From: Corynespora cassiicola
Lineage: Eukaryota > Ascomycota > Dothideomycetes > Pleosporales > Corynesporascaceae
Length of the DNA: 64,000 nucleotides
Reading direction: 5' to 3'
NCBI GenBank assembly: GCA_022059125.1
Contig: JAEUWY010000023.1
Span: 2,356,001 to 2,420,000, forward strand
The position numbers and the translations under genes are program-made. This document shows positions 34,714-46,200 of the stretch, piece by piece. A model generated the notes under the pieces. It was not told where the DNA came from. It ran no database searches and was given only the letters and a program-made list of their open reading frames with translations. How positions within the stretch are numbered: the first letter of the stretch is position 1; each line of letters begins with the position of its first letter.

Positions 34714-37065
34714 ATGCCCGTAGACCAGTTCTTTGGCCGCGGCGCCGTCAGGCAGCTGAAGTATGTTGGGGAGGAAGCAGCAAGCGAAATTCAACAATTG
34801 ATCGAAGCCATCGTAAGTACCTAGCGCATCGCCTGTACGCTCGCGCATCTGCTAACTCGTCCAGATCGCCAACGAAGATGAACTCGAAAAGTGGGAGGCT
34901 CTCCTCAACCGCGCCCTGGACCTCGAGGGCGGTGTAACGCGCAACTCTCACCCCAACGCCATCGACCTCGTTCGCGACGTGTTTAACCTCTTCCTTGCCA
35001 AATTTCCCCTGCTCTATGCCTACTGGAAGAAGTACGCCAACTGGGAGTTCTCCATCGGGGGCCCCGAGACAGCCGACGAGGTATGTGTCTCTTTCACATC
35101 GGGTTTCGGGCTTTTTCGCTGACTTCACGTGCTAGATCTACGAGCGCGGCGTAGCTGCCATCCCCAAGTCCGCCGACCTGTGGGAGAACTACTGCGACTT
35201 CAAGATTATGACGTGCCATGACAACAACACGATTCGAGAGTAAGTGCTCTTCTCCTCCATTCGGACACTCAACAGCACATACAGCCGACCACGGAACACG
35301 GACTTCTGCGGTATTCCCTTGCCTATTTGACGTCGCCGAAGCTGTTTTTTTTTCGGTGCCAATTCGTTGCGCAGCACGCCCCCCTCCCCTCCCGCCCCTC
35401 GTCGCTCGGTGACATGATCTTCCTTCCTCCCCACCCCCTCCCCCTCCTATGTTATTACCGTGACAGACAAGCTGGATGCACACACTCTTGGTACGGCTTG
35501 GCGCTGGCCTTGTCCCAATGCCGGGACCAAGTCGCCAGTAGAGCAGCGGTTCACGCCCAATTGCAGAATCTCGCTCACCTGGCGCTTGGTTGTGCAAAAC
35601 CTCCCAGTCCACCCGTACATGACTTAGCTAACAATGTAGGATTTTCGAGCGTGCTGCATCCTTCGTTGGTCTCGACTTTTTCTCTTCGTCCTTCTGGGAC
35701 AAGTATATCGAGTTTGAGGAGCGCGTTCAGGAACCTGGCAAGGTCACCCAGCTGCTCAAGCGCGCATCGCAACTGCCCACCTATCACTTCGAAAAGTATT
35801 TCCAGAAGTTCTACCCGCTCATCGTCGGATCTGAGCCCTATGAGAATCTCGTTGACGAAGCGACCCTGGACGAAATTACGACCAAGGTCAAGGTCCAGAA
35901 TCCCGGCCTCAATCCTGAGTCAATCGAGTTTGATCGAGAAATCCGCAAGGAGATTTACAACTGGTACTGTCCAGGTAGAGAGGAACGTTCTCATTACATT
36001 CGTGTCCTGTACGAGTTCGAGCTCGCCATCAAACGCCACTACTTCACTACGGCTGAGCTTGATCACGAGGAGCTCGAGGGTTGGCGAAAATACCTTGACC
36101 ACCACGAAAAGTCCGAGACGGAACAGAATGTCATGAACCTCTATGAGCGCTGCCTGGTTCCCTGCGCTCTTTACGAAGAGTTTTGGGGCCGGTATGCGCG
36201 CTGGTTGGCATCCCGCAACCGAGAGGAAGATGCGCGGATTGTCTACATGAAGGCCGGTTGCATCTTCATTCCCATCTCTCGTCCGGAAATTCGTCTAACC
36301 TGGGCTCGCTTTGAGGAGAAGCTTGGTCGTATTCACGTTGCTCGCGATATCCACGTCTCGATTCTCGAACAGCTCCCGGGACACGTCGAGACTATCACCT
36401 CATTGGCCGGTCTGGCGCGTCGTCACGAGGGCAATCATGCCGCTATCCAAGTTCTTGACGAGTACATCGAGATTGAGAAGAACAGGCTTGCTGAAAAGAT
36501 GGCGCAGGAGGGCAAGCTCGAGGCGGATGATTTCGAAGCCTGCGGACACCTCGTGGCTGAACAAGCGCGTATCCTTTGGAAGTGCGAGGGCGACGTTTCT
36601 GCCGCGCGTCAACTCTTCGAGTCCAAGCAAGATCAGTTCCTCGCCTCGGAGACCTTCTGGGCCAAGTATCTTGACTTTGAGGCCAGTCAACCTTTTGTTA
36701 AGGGCCAGGATACTCATGCTTATGTCAAGGCTGTCTATGACAAGATTGTGGGCAACGGCCACCTGAACAAAGAAGCCAAGGAACACCTTTCGAAGGCGTA
36801 CATGGATTTCATTCTCGACCGCGGAGACAAGGACGCCACCGAGGAGTGGATGAAGATTCACCGAGAGGTTCATGGGTATGTATCGAAGGATACGGAATCT
36901 CCGTCTTCCAAAGACGCACAAAACGCCGCAGGAAACGCGCGCAAAAACCGAACTGCCTGAACAAAAGTCGTAGCCCTTGCAAAGCCTTGCTAATCTGAGT
37001 CCGATCTGTTCTACAGGGTTGATTCCAACACCTATGACTTGATGGACTGGTCCAGCGTCTGTTAG
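34714..37065 (+). CDS. PRP39: U1 snRNP splicing factor Prp39 (HAT repeats)
   Basis: Exons are 34714..34812, 34865..35080, 35136..35239, 35640..36875 and 37017..37065 (567 residues). HAT/TPR-like helical repeats run through the whole protein (LLYAYWKKYANWEFSIGG, ADLWENYCDFKI, FWDKYIEFEERV, LYEEFWGRYARWLA, TFWAKYLDFEAS). The order and length match Prp39. Family knowledge: Prp39 is a U1 snRNP component that helps commit the 5' splice site. The last exon is short (VDSNTYDLMDWSSVC). Intron 3 is 400 bp and intron 4 is 141 bp, both long compared with the 50-70 bp elsewhere in this window. Confidence 0.9.
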
Positions 37066-37616
37066 ACGTACCCATTAGTTTGCAGTTGCCGTTGCAGTTG
37101 CCGTTGCCGTTGCCTATTGCCATGTCGGCTCCTAGCGTTCCATTCGGCCATCTTGTCCTTTTCTCTATACCCTCCTTTCCTTTCCTCTACGACCTCTTTC
37201 TTTCCTTCGTGTACACTAGCGGCTTCTAGGGACGTTGGGAATATGGGACTGCAAGACGGCGGGTAGGTGGTATTGTAACGGGTTGGACAGAGGTATGAAC
37301 GCATCCTTGGAATGCCGTTCGTCATCACATCAATGCTCCATGTACCTAATTTTTCGGGTCCATCTGAGTAATTCAATGAAATGACTTTTTACATACTTGT
37401 GCTTCTTTTTCTGCTGCGCATGTTTTGTTGATGATGATGTTGTAGGAAAGCAATTGGGAGGTGAACCTGTTGTTGTCATATATGCATTCATTTGATTTCT
37501 ATCATGTACTTTCATGTCGACTTGCCAAGCAGCGAGTCCTTTTTCCCAGGTATATATACACACTCCTACATCAGCCGACAACCCCAATCCCCCAATCCCC
37601 CCCCCCCCCCCCCCAT
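37066..37616. other. intergenic between convergent genes, with poly-C tract
   Basis: Converging 3' ends of PRP39 and the GGT gene. The gap ends in an 18-base C run at 37597-37614, directly after the GGT stop codon. No gene is seen. Confidence 0.55.
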
Positions 37617-39648
37617 CTACACAGCAAACCCTCCCGAATTCTTCTGCCTCGGCTCCCCCGCCGCCTCAAACGTCCCATTCCCCAACAACCTCAACCCCTG
37701 CGCGGAGCTCTGCCCCGGCGCCACCCAACTCACATTGTGCCCCAGCTCCTGCAAGAAGCTCACCGTCGCGTTATCGAATGCGTACTCGAACGTGGTGCGC
37801 GCGGGGACGAGCTGGTCGTGGATGCGGGGCTGGGCGAGGGCGTCGGGCGCCGAGAGGCCGCCGTCGAGCATGTGGATCAGGTTCTGGATGGTGGACGTGA
37901 TGATTCGGGACCCGCCCGCGGCGCCGATGGCGATGTAGAAGGGGGTGGTCAGGTTGGAGGTGGAGGTGGAGCTGTTGAGGGGGGGGAGGTGCTCGACGAG
38001 GACGGGGGAGATGGAGGAGAGGGGGCGTTTGCCGGGGCGGATGAAGTTTGCTTCGCTGGGTATGTAGCCGAAGGCATTTGTGGTGTTGGGGATGGAGAAG
38101 TCCTGTTTGAGGGTTAGTTGGTTGGGAGAGGATTATGGGGAGAAGGGGATGAGAGGGGGATAGGACGTACATTCATCTCGTTGTTCATGATGACGCCCGT
38201 CTCGGGCACGACGAGCTTGCTGCCAAACAGCAGGTTCACGGTCGTGGTCAGCGTGACGGCCATGCCCGTGTGGTCGGCCGTGACGACGTGGCTCGTTCCT
38301 GGTGTCTCGAGGGACTCGAGGCCCTCGGGGTCGTAGTAGCTCACGTCAAACGTCTGCGTGTCGATAATCTTGGAGCGGATCTCTGCGGCCGTCTCCTCGG
38401 AGATCATCTGCTCCTGGTACTCGTCGATGCCCTCTAGGTAGAGCGGGTCGCCGAGGTTGGCGCGCATGCCATAGGCGAAGCGCATGGCCTCGTCCAGACG
38501 GTGGGTGGTCAGGTTCAGATTCTCCGGATCACCCACGCCCTCGTACCCTTCCATGATCTTGAGGACCGAGAGGGCGACTTCGCCGCCGCTGGGCGCGCTG
38601 CAGGACGTCAATTTGTAGTCGCGGTACGTGATGGTTGAGGGCTTGCGAATCGCAACCGTGTAGTTCTTGAGGTCTTCGAGCGTCATGGTGCCATTGGCGG
38701 CCTGCAGAGCGCGGATGGTGGCTTCGGCGATGGGGCCCTCGTAGAAAGCATCGGGGCCTTCGTACGCAATCGTCTCGAGAGTATCCGCATAGCGCTTCCG
38801 GGTGATGGTGTCGTTGAGCTTGAGCAGTGTGCCATTGGGCGCAAAGTCCACCGCGAACTGAGGGTCGTTGATGAACATGTTGGACGTCGCATTGTCGCCT
38901 GCCGAGGAAATGACAGAGTTCATGTACTTTATGAGATCCTCGTTGACGGCCCAACCCTCGCGGGCGACCTTGACCGCAGGAAGCCACACCTCGGACCAGG
39001 GCAAAACGCCATATTTCTCATGCAAGTGTTGGAGACCACGCACTTCACCGGGAATGCCGGATGCAAGGCCACCATTGATTGAGAGGTCGGTGTCGTTCTT
39101 GTACATGTCTTCGAAAGCGGCAGCCGGGGCAGTCTCGCGGAAATCGATGAATTCGTACGTGCCATTGGGAGCGCGGACGAGCATGAAACCACCTCCACCG
39201 ATATCTAAGATACATGTTAGTGAATAGAGCAGTGAGATTCCTTGAGGCTATAGTGGAATACTTGAAGCGGCTAGTATGCCATTGAACCGCTGATTTCTAG
39301 GATTGCGCCGCAATTCGAGCGCCGCCATACAGCCCAATGTGCACTCGTTGCAGTGCAATGAGATAGTACAATCAAGAAAATAAACTTACCAGAGTGATAC
39401 ATGCCAATAACACCAACGCACGCGACCGTTCCGACCATTGCATCTGCCGCGTTTCCACCCTTCTTCAGCAACTCAGTGCCTATCCTGCTACAAACATCGC
39501 TCTCAGAAGCAACAGCTCCCAATTTGCCCTCTTCCACCGTGGGAATGGACGGCAATCCCGTGGGGTATGGCGCATGGTACAGCGGGTTGCCCAAGGCAGT
39601 CTGCAGAGTCAACAGGCTGGGAAGCCATTGGAACACCTTGGGAGCCAT
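37617..39648 (-). CDS. gamma-glutamyltranspeptidase (glutathione hydrolase)
   Basis: Exons are 39648..39390, 39204..38171 and 38102..37617 (592 residues). The chosen start gives a signal peptide (MAPKVFQWLPSLLTLQTALG); an in-frame ATG at 39714 would add 22 residues ahead of it. Conserved blocks include GTELLKKGGNAADAMV, GGGGFMLVRAPNG and SGGEVALSVLKIMEGYEG. The autoprocessing and catalytic Thr lies in ETPGTSHVVTADHTGMA, near residue 390. Family knowledge: the proenzyme cleaves itself into two subunits and hydrolyses or transfers the gamma-glutamyl group of glutathione outside the plasma membrane or in the vacuole. Intron 1 (185 bp) is longer than average, and the joint YHSG/DIGGGG differs slightly from the usual family sequence. 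Confidence 0.92.
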
Positions 39649-41499
39649 TGCGCCTGAGAACGAGGGAATTGAAGCAAAGAAAGAAGAGAGAATGGGAGAG
39701 AGGATAGAGCTCATATGTTACATAAAATTATCTCAGGGCAGTACCGCCGGGAGCTCTCTAGTACCCCGGCTACCAGCTTAGAAAGTAGTGGTCCCCGAAC
39801 GGGGTTGTACGAGGCACCGGAGTGGGGGATCCCTGTCCACTGATAGCTTCCCCAATATTTACCCGAGCGGAAAGTTGGTCGCTAGCCCCTCTCTAATTCT
39901 AGTTTCGATCCGAACAGCGGCCGCGGCAGAGTATGGAGGGGGAGGAGGCTCAGCCGGAGCGAACAGCGATGGGAATTGCGGGGAACTCGGACGCAGGAAC
40001 AGAGCACGAAAAGAAGCTTTCAGATTGCATCATCGCTCTCGCGGTGCCACAGGCTGGCTTATGTAGGAGGCTTGCGGACCGGCTTCTGCGTCCTGCCGAT
40101 CAGAGATACGCGGGGGCCTCTTTAGAGAGATAAGAGGCAATGGTCGTACGGCCTCGGTGCTGCTTGGGCACTATCTTGCTGTTAGTAAACGCCGAGCTCG
40201 GAGAGTGACGACGAGGAAGACGCCGAGGGTGATTTCGTAATGTAAAGCTTTCTCGGCTGTCTGTGGAAGTAGGCCGCCGTGCGGCATAAGGAGAGATAGT
40301 AAATGTTGACGGGGGAGTTCTTGTTCACCTTCCTAAATAGGAATAGCTGCTCTCATCTGATTTTAGCTGCGAACGCGTCATTCGTTCTTTTCATCTTGTC
40401 TGTCAGCAACAGGCAATAAAGTCCCTCACTTTCTGTCTACGAGTAATGGCTCAGGTAAAAAAATAATTCATTTGTAGTGTGCGGCAAAATGATGACAGAA
40501 AATGCGGTTAAGCTTGCAGGCGCCATCTATGATCTAAGTGGTTCCTAAAGGCCAACAAACGACTATAGGCAAGGGAACAGAAGTCGTATGGCATGGAGAA
40601 TTATTTCTTTCTGACCTCATTTTCTGTGTTCTTTCTATCGCCCGATTCCACTGGCGAAGAAAAGCATGCACGTTAACCGATGTACATTCTGCAACAAGTT
40701 CCCCCAAAATAAGTAACCTAGGGGCCATGGAAAGCTGTTTTGAGTTTGATCTATCTGATATAACTGACTTGAGAATATTATATAGATATGAAAGAAAGAA
40801 ACTGGAAGAATCCAGGTCGAAAGATATCACAATCAGAAGGCATGCGACTTTTGCACAGCATAGAGCTGCACACCTGGATTGCACCACATCGCGGATCAGA
40901 TCTAGTTTTCTGCAATCTTAACGTAATGGGTAAAATTAGTCCACAAATTATCTTATGATTTGAGTGAGAACATAGATGCAATGATCAATAATCGGTGAGG
41001 TCAACCTCCTCAGACCTAGACTCATCCGGAAGCCTAAGCTTGTCCGGATTCACTAGCTTCGGAGAATTACTCACGGTCCATAGAAGTACCCAACTTTCGA
41101 TCGGCTCCCAAACGGTGCAGGTACGGCGTGCTGATGTCAGAGGCTCTGGCCTCTTACCCACGCCACGCCCCTTCAATGTGTACAACGACGTGTCAGCGGT
41201 GCACATCAAGGGAATACGGAGAGGAAAGCTGTTAGTTTTGACGTTCAAGTACCAGGGTTTACCAAATTCCTTAGTGGTATCGGTAAACTTACAATGCAAT
41301 GAAGATGATGATAGACTTCCAGAGACGCAATATACCCCCCTCGAAAAGGCGAAGCTACTGTTGAGGGTCTATATCTAGTCGGTGTAGCTCCTCTACAGTC
41401 ACACTGACAAACAGTGCTTCTAATGGGTCAGCGGAATCACAGAGATATTTTAGTTTCATATCTATCTTAGGTCTAGGTTGCATACTCAGTATGACAATC
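39649..41499. other. 1.85-kb stretch without a supported gene
   Basis: The first part is the GGT promoter. A 127-codon open frame at 40995-41378 (+) has no ATG start and no recognised similarity. It could be decayed coding sequence ahead of the permease relic. The frame at 40538-40921 (+) is not convincing. Confidence 0.45.
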
Positions 41500-43058
41500 G
41501 AATAATTATTCAAAGATCTACACTGACTTTTGGTACCATAGTGCTCACTTGTGAGGGGGCATTAGCGTATGTCAAACTCCTCAAATGAAGATGTTCGCTG
41601 ATCGTCATAGGAACGCTTCCCCCACTGATTAATGGAGGTACGGCTGGCGCTATAGCAGCATTTGCATTAGTGGCAGGAGGAGTACTTACCCAAGTTCTTG
41701 TAATGGCTGAATTAGCATCAATTTGAGCAGGATATGTCCTCAGCGCATGCACACAGATTGACTATCCAAGGATTCCCCTTGCGGGAGGACATTATAACTG
41801 GTAAGGCTTAGTGGAAGTTTCTCCCGCCACATTTATCTGATGTACACTATCGTGGCGGTCTCGGTCCTATTCACAACAGCTCTCAGTCGAATTTTCCCGA
41901 GCCTGGAAGCTTTCGTACTGGTTCTTTATGTCTTAGGGTTTTCTTCTTTCATGCTGACATATCTATACTTGGCCCCATCAAGTGTAGTCTTCAGTACGTT
42001 CGTCAATGGCGGTGGGTTCTCGAGCAACGCACAGTCGGTACTCGTCGGAGCTGTCACAATCACGTGGGCATTCAACGCTGTCGATGGAACAACCCACATG
42101 GGTGAGTCTTTATACACCATACATACGCGAATATTTGGCTCACACAAGGACTAGCCGAAGAGGTCGAGAACGCAGCAACAGTAATTCCCTACTCGATGGT
42201 TCTTACTGTACTCATAAACGGTAGCGCTGGTTTTGCAATCTTCGTCACATTTATATTCTGTATGTGGTCGCTAGAGGATGTGTTGAAAGACGCGTTTTCG
42301 TTTCCCTTCATTACGGTGTTGCTACGAATTACCAATTCGGTGGCGGGTACTACTGCCTTGGTAAGCCCTAGTCTTTTGAAAATGCACTACAAGGTTCAGA
42401 TTACAAACTAACCGCTAAAAGGTATCAATCATCAATATTCTTGGTATATCATTAGCAATTGGTCAATTGGCAACCGCATCCTGAATGCTTTGGGCATTTG
42501 CCCGATAGGATGGGGTGCCCTTCTCAAGATGGGTTGCAAAGGTGTGTATCTCCTCTGGTTTACATATTTCACTTTCCTAATGGAATTCTAATGGCTTATT
42601 GTATATTCGTCTTGCAGATAGAGCCACGTACAGCTCTCCCATTCAACGCTATCGGCGTTACTGCCCTCATATCCCTGTTACTAGCGCTCTTGAACCTTGG
42701 CTCGTCAGTTGCATTCTACGCCTTGACAGGCCTGACAGTCGCCAGGTTTTATTCCGGCTTCATGGTTTCAGCTTCCATCATGCTCTGGCATAGGATCACA
42801 ATACCGGCGTCAAAGATTGCACGGGGCCCTTTTCGGTCGGGCTATCTCGGCATTCCCATCACTGTTATAGCCTTGCTTTATGGCTTTATCGGCTGGTTTT
42901 TCTCTTTCTGGCCCCCCGTTTCTGGACAGGCTCTCACTGTTCAGACCTTCAATTGGTCTACGGTGGTGTACATGGGCATCATGCTTTTGTCGATGGGCCA
43001 TTGGGTGTTGCGTGCACGGCCTATTTACAAAGGACCAAAGATAGAACTTGACACTTAG
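41500..43058 (+). pseudogene. decayed amino-acid/choline (GABA permease/Hnm1-type) transporter
   Basis: Reading frame 1 and spliced continuations carry an APC-superfamily permease from about TM2 to the C-terminus. Recognisable parts include GGTAGAIAAFALVAGG, LAGGHYNW, SSVVFSTFVNGGGFSSNAQS, VPYSM-like VIPYSMVLTVLINGSAGFA, and IEPRTALPFNAIGVTALISL through the final GPKIELDT. In-frame stops interrupt it: AAATGA near 41590, ATTTGA near 41728, TCCTGA near 42482 and CGATAG near 42505. The N-terminus is missing. The four stops and lost start argue for a pseudogene. The last 150 codons remain intact, so decay looks recent. Family members import choline, amino acids or GABA at the plasma membrane. Confidence 0.75.
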
Positions 43059-43268
43059 TTGGAGGATTACAAGACTGTTCGATAGAGCTCATTGTAATTT
43101 AGTATTTCGAGACATGAAAATATAGGTACAAGTCCCATGTTCAGCTTAAATATACAGATTAGTGCATAAGTTTTTTTTAGTGTATAGTGCACCGTATATA
43201 GTGAGGCTTTTATTTTGCTAATAGGATATGAGTCTATGACAATGAAAAACAGTACAAAAACCAATTTA

Positions 43269-46200
43269 CTAATCTGACTTTTCCATCTGCGCAAGAACCA
43301 AATCACGCAGCGTCTTCAAGGTCGTTGTCTTGTCCAAAAGCGTCAGGAACGGCACATCAACGCTTAGGCTCTGATAGAACCAAGTGCGGAACTCGGCTGC
43401 AATCATGCTATCCATGCCATAGCTAGCAAACCGGCAGTTTACATCAACCGACTCGTACTTGAGCAACGTAAGGTTGCCGAAGCGCCGGCGGATGAAATCG
43501 AGCAGCGCGTCGGGCAGTGACTGACCTGCTTCCAAGGCCTCAGCAATGGGTGCAGGGAGGTCGCCGTCGTGAGCGTGGCGCAGCACATCCTCTTGACCAT
43601 CAAGTGCACTGGCCAGCAGGTTCGCACGCGGGTCATCGAGCGTTGGGTTTGTGCCTTCGAAACCCTTTTTGCGCAGCTCCTTGAGACCCATGGGCTCGAG
43701 GCCGGTGAGTATATGCCGGTCTGCACCTGCATCGTATGGGTGGTGGATGCCATCCAGCGTGTTGCTGCTCAAAGAGATGTCGAGGATCTGCAAGAGTTCG
43801 TCCTGGTCGATAGCCTGGATGCCCTTGCGGAGCAGCAAAGCCTCAATCTCTGGATTCTCGTGCAAGTATCCAGCTCCCGAGATCATGCCCAAACCGACTG
43901 AGATCGCTGGGAGGCCCTGAGCCCGTCGGTAACGGGCAAAGAGATCCAAGAAGTGATTGCCGGCGCAGTAGTTGGATTCCGTTGCCGTTCCGACGCTTCC
44001 AGAAACCGAAGACGTCATGAGGAAGAAGTCGAGTTGATTGTCACGGCCAGATGCGCGCAAGCTGCGGTGCAGATGCCACGTCCCCTGAACCTTGGGGTCA
44101 ATTCCCGTGTGCCAGTAGGCCGTAGGCATCGAAGTGAAGAGTGCCTCGTTCAATCCCATGGCGGCCTGCACCACACCGCCGATCTCGCCCGTCGTCGCAT
44201 CCACAACCGCCTTGACGTCTTCCTCACGACAGACATCGCCCCTGACCACAACGCACTCCCCTCCAGCAGCCTCAACGTCCCGAGCGAGACTGCGCGCTGC
44301 AGGCTTGTCAAGGCCAGATCGCCCAAGGAAGGCAAACTTTCTGGCTCCGCGTTGCAGCATCCATCGCGTCAGGGTGCGGCCCAGCCCACCCAAGCATCCT
44401 ACCATGATGTAGCTCTTGTTGCTATCGAACTGCGTCTCATGCTTCAACCTCTGCACAGGAAGCTTGGAATTGCCATTCTGCATGTTGATGGCGACCTTTC
44501 CCATGCGATTGCGCGACGAGAAGAACCGGAAGGCCTGCGTGGCCTCCTCGATGTCGAATACCTTGAGCGTATCGAAGCCAGCCACCTTGCCCTCACGATA
44601 CAACACCATGGTCCGTCGCAGCAACTCATTCCATACGTTATGAAGAGCTTCGCTTTCGGAGTTGTACAGATGGGCCAGGTCAAAGGCGGTGAAGGTTGTA
44701 TTCTTCAAGAACTGATCCATCTCGAGGCGGCCGGCCGTCGTGAGATCCATCTTGCCAATCTCGACGAAACGGCCACACTCGGCCGTGCAGCGCCATGTTG
44801 CGTGCAGCTGGTCGCCCGTGAGCGAGTTGAGAACAACGTCCACGCCGCGATTGTTCGTTGCGTCGAGGATGCCTTTGAGGAACGACGTGTCGCGCGAGCT
44901 GAAGATGTGGGATGGCTCGAGGCCAAAGGTTGCGACCAGGTAGGCCTTCTTCTCCTCGGTCGACACCGTCGTGAAGACCTCTGCTCCCGCTTGTTGTGCA
45001 ACCCGGATAGCGGCCATGCCTACGCCGCCGGCACCGCAATGGATGAGGACTGTCTCTCCTTTCTGGAGGCGGGCACGGTATTCGAGCGCATAGATGGCCG
45101 TCGAGTAGACAACAGGGAGTGTCGCGCACATGTCCAAGTCATCGTTCTCTTCTAGCTTCTGGCAAGCCCACTGCGGGACCGTCTGGTGGGTCTGGAAGTG
45201 GGAGGGCGCCATTACCACCACGCGGTCTCCCTGGGAAAACCCAGTCACTTCTGCACCGACATCGACGACCGTGCCTGTGTACTCGTTGGAGGATGTGGCG
45301 TTGAGCACATCGACCTTGCCTGCAAGAAGGTAGAAGTCCTTCGCGTTAAGGCCAGCAGACGCGACCTGGAGACGAACATGGCCGGGCGGGATAGAGGAGC
45401 TGGCTTCCTGTTGTTTGTAGTACAGCGTGTCAAACTGGCCCACGTTCTTTATATCCAGGCGCACATTGCCTGCATCTTTCAGGGCCAATTGCGTGGTCTG
45501 AAGACCCTGCTTGGACCGGAAAGCCGCATTGAGGCCATCGTCTGGAGTAAACCGGCTAACGTGGACGACGTTGCGGCGCTGAGCAAACTCAAAATCGGGG
45601 TGGCGGCTTTCCTGGTTCAGCAGAGACAAGAGACGATGGGTGACCATGGCAACGTCAGGCTCCGAGGTATCGAGATCGTACGTGTAGAACTTCAGAGACG
45701 GCTGCTCGAGGACGAGAGCTCGCGAAAGGCCAGAAACCAGCGCGAAGTCGGGATGCCCACCCTCTGTGATGTTGCCGTTGGTAACCCATACGATAGAGTG
45801 CGCATTTTCGGTCATGAGCTTCACTCGCTGCATGTCCTCATCGGTTATGGTTGATAGCAATGGCTTCGTGAGCTCTGCAAGATTGAAAACAATGTCTCCT
45901 GCTGAAATATCTTTTTCGCCGAGCTCGGATAGCAGAACGTGGTGCACCTGGGCGCTTTGGTAGTCCTTGAGTGTTGCCTCTAGGGCGGAACCCAACTTGG
46001 AATAGTGGTCTCGGTCCACGATCAAAAACCTATGGCTCTGTAGCGCGGAAGCATTCGATTGGGCGGGTGGATTCCTAGCAACAACGACGGATGACGCTCC
46101 TTCGTGAATGGGGTATGCAACAGAAGCTAGAGCACTCGAGGTGATAGTTTCGGTGGTCGAACCTGGGCAAAGCGCGAGAACAGTCCCGTCCTCTGCAAGT

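Noticed and set aside
40538..41378. Two plus-strand frames of 127 codons each
   Set aside because: One is unlike protein. The other lacks an ATG and any recognised similarity, so neither is called as a gene.
43953..45155. 400-codon open frame on the plus strand
   Set aside because: It is antisense to the ER/KR part of the PKS, has no domain of its own, and is explained by the GC-rich codon use of the real gene.
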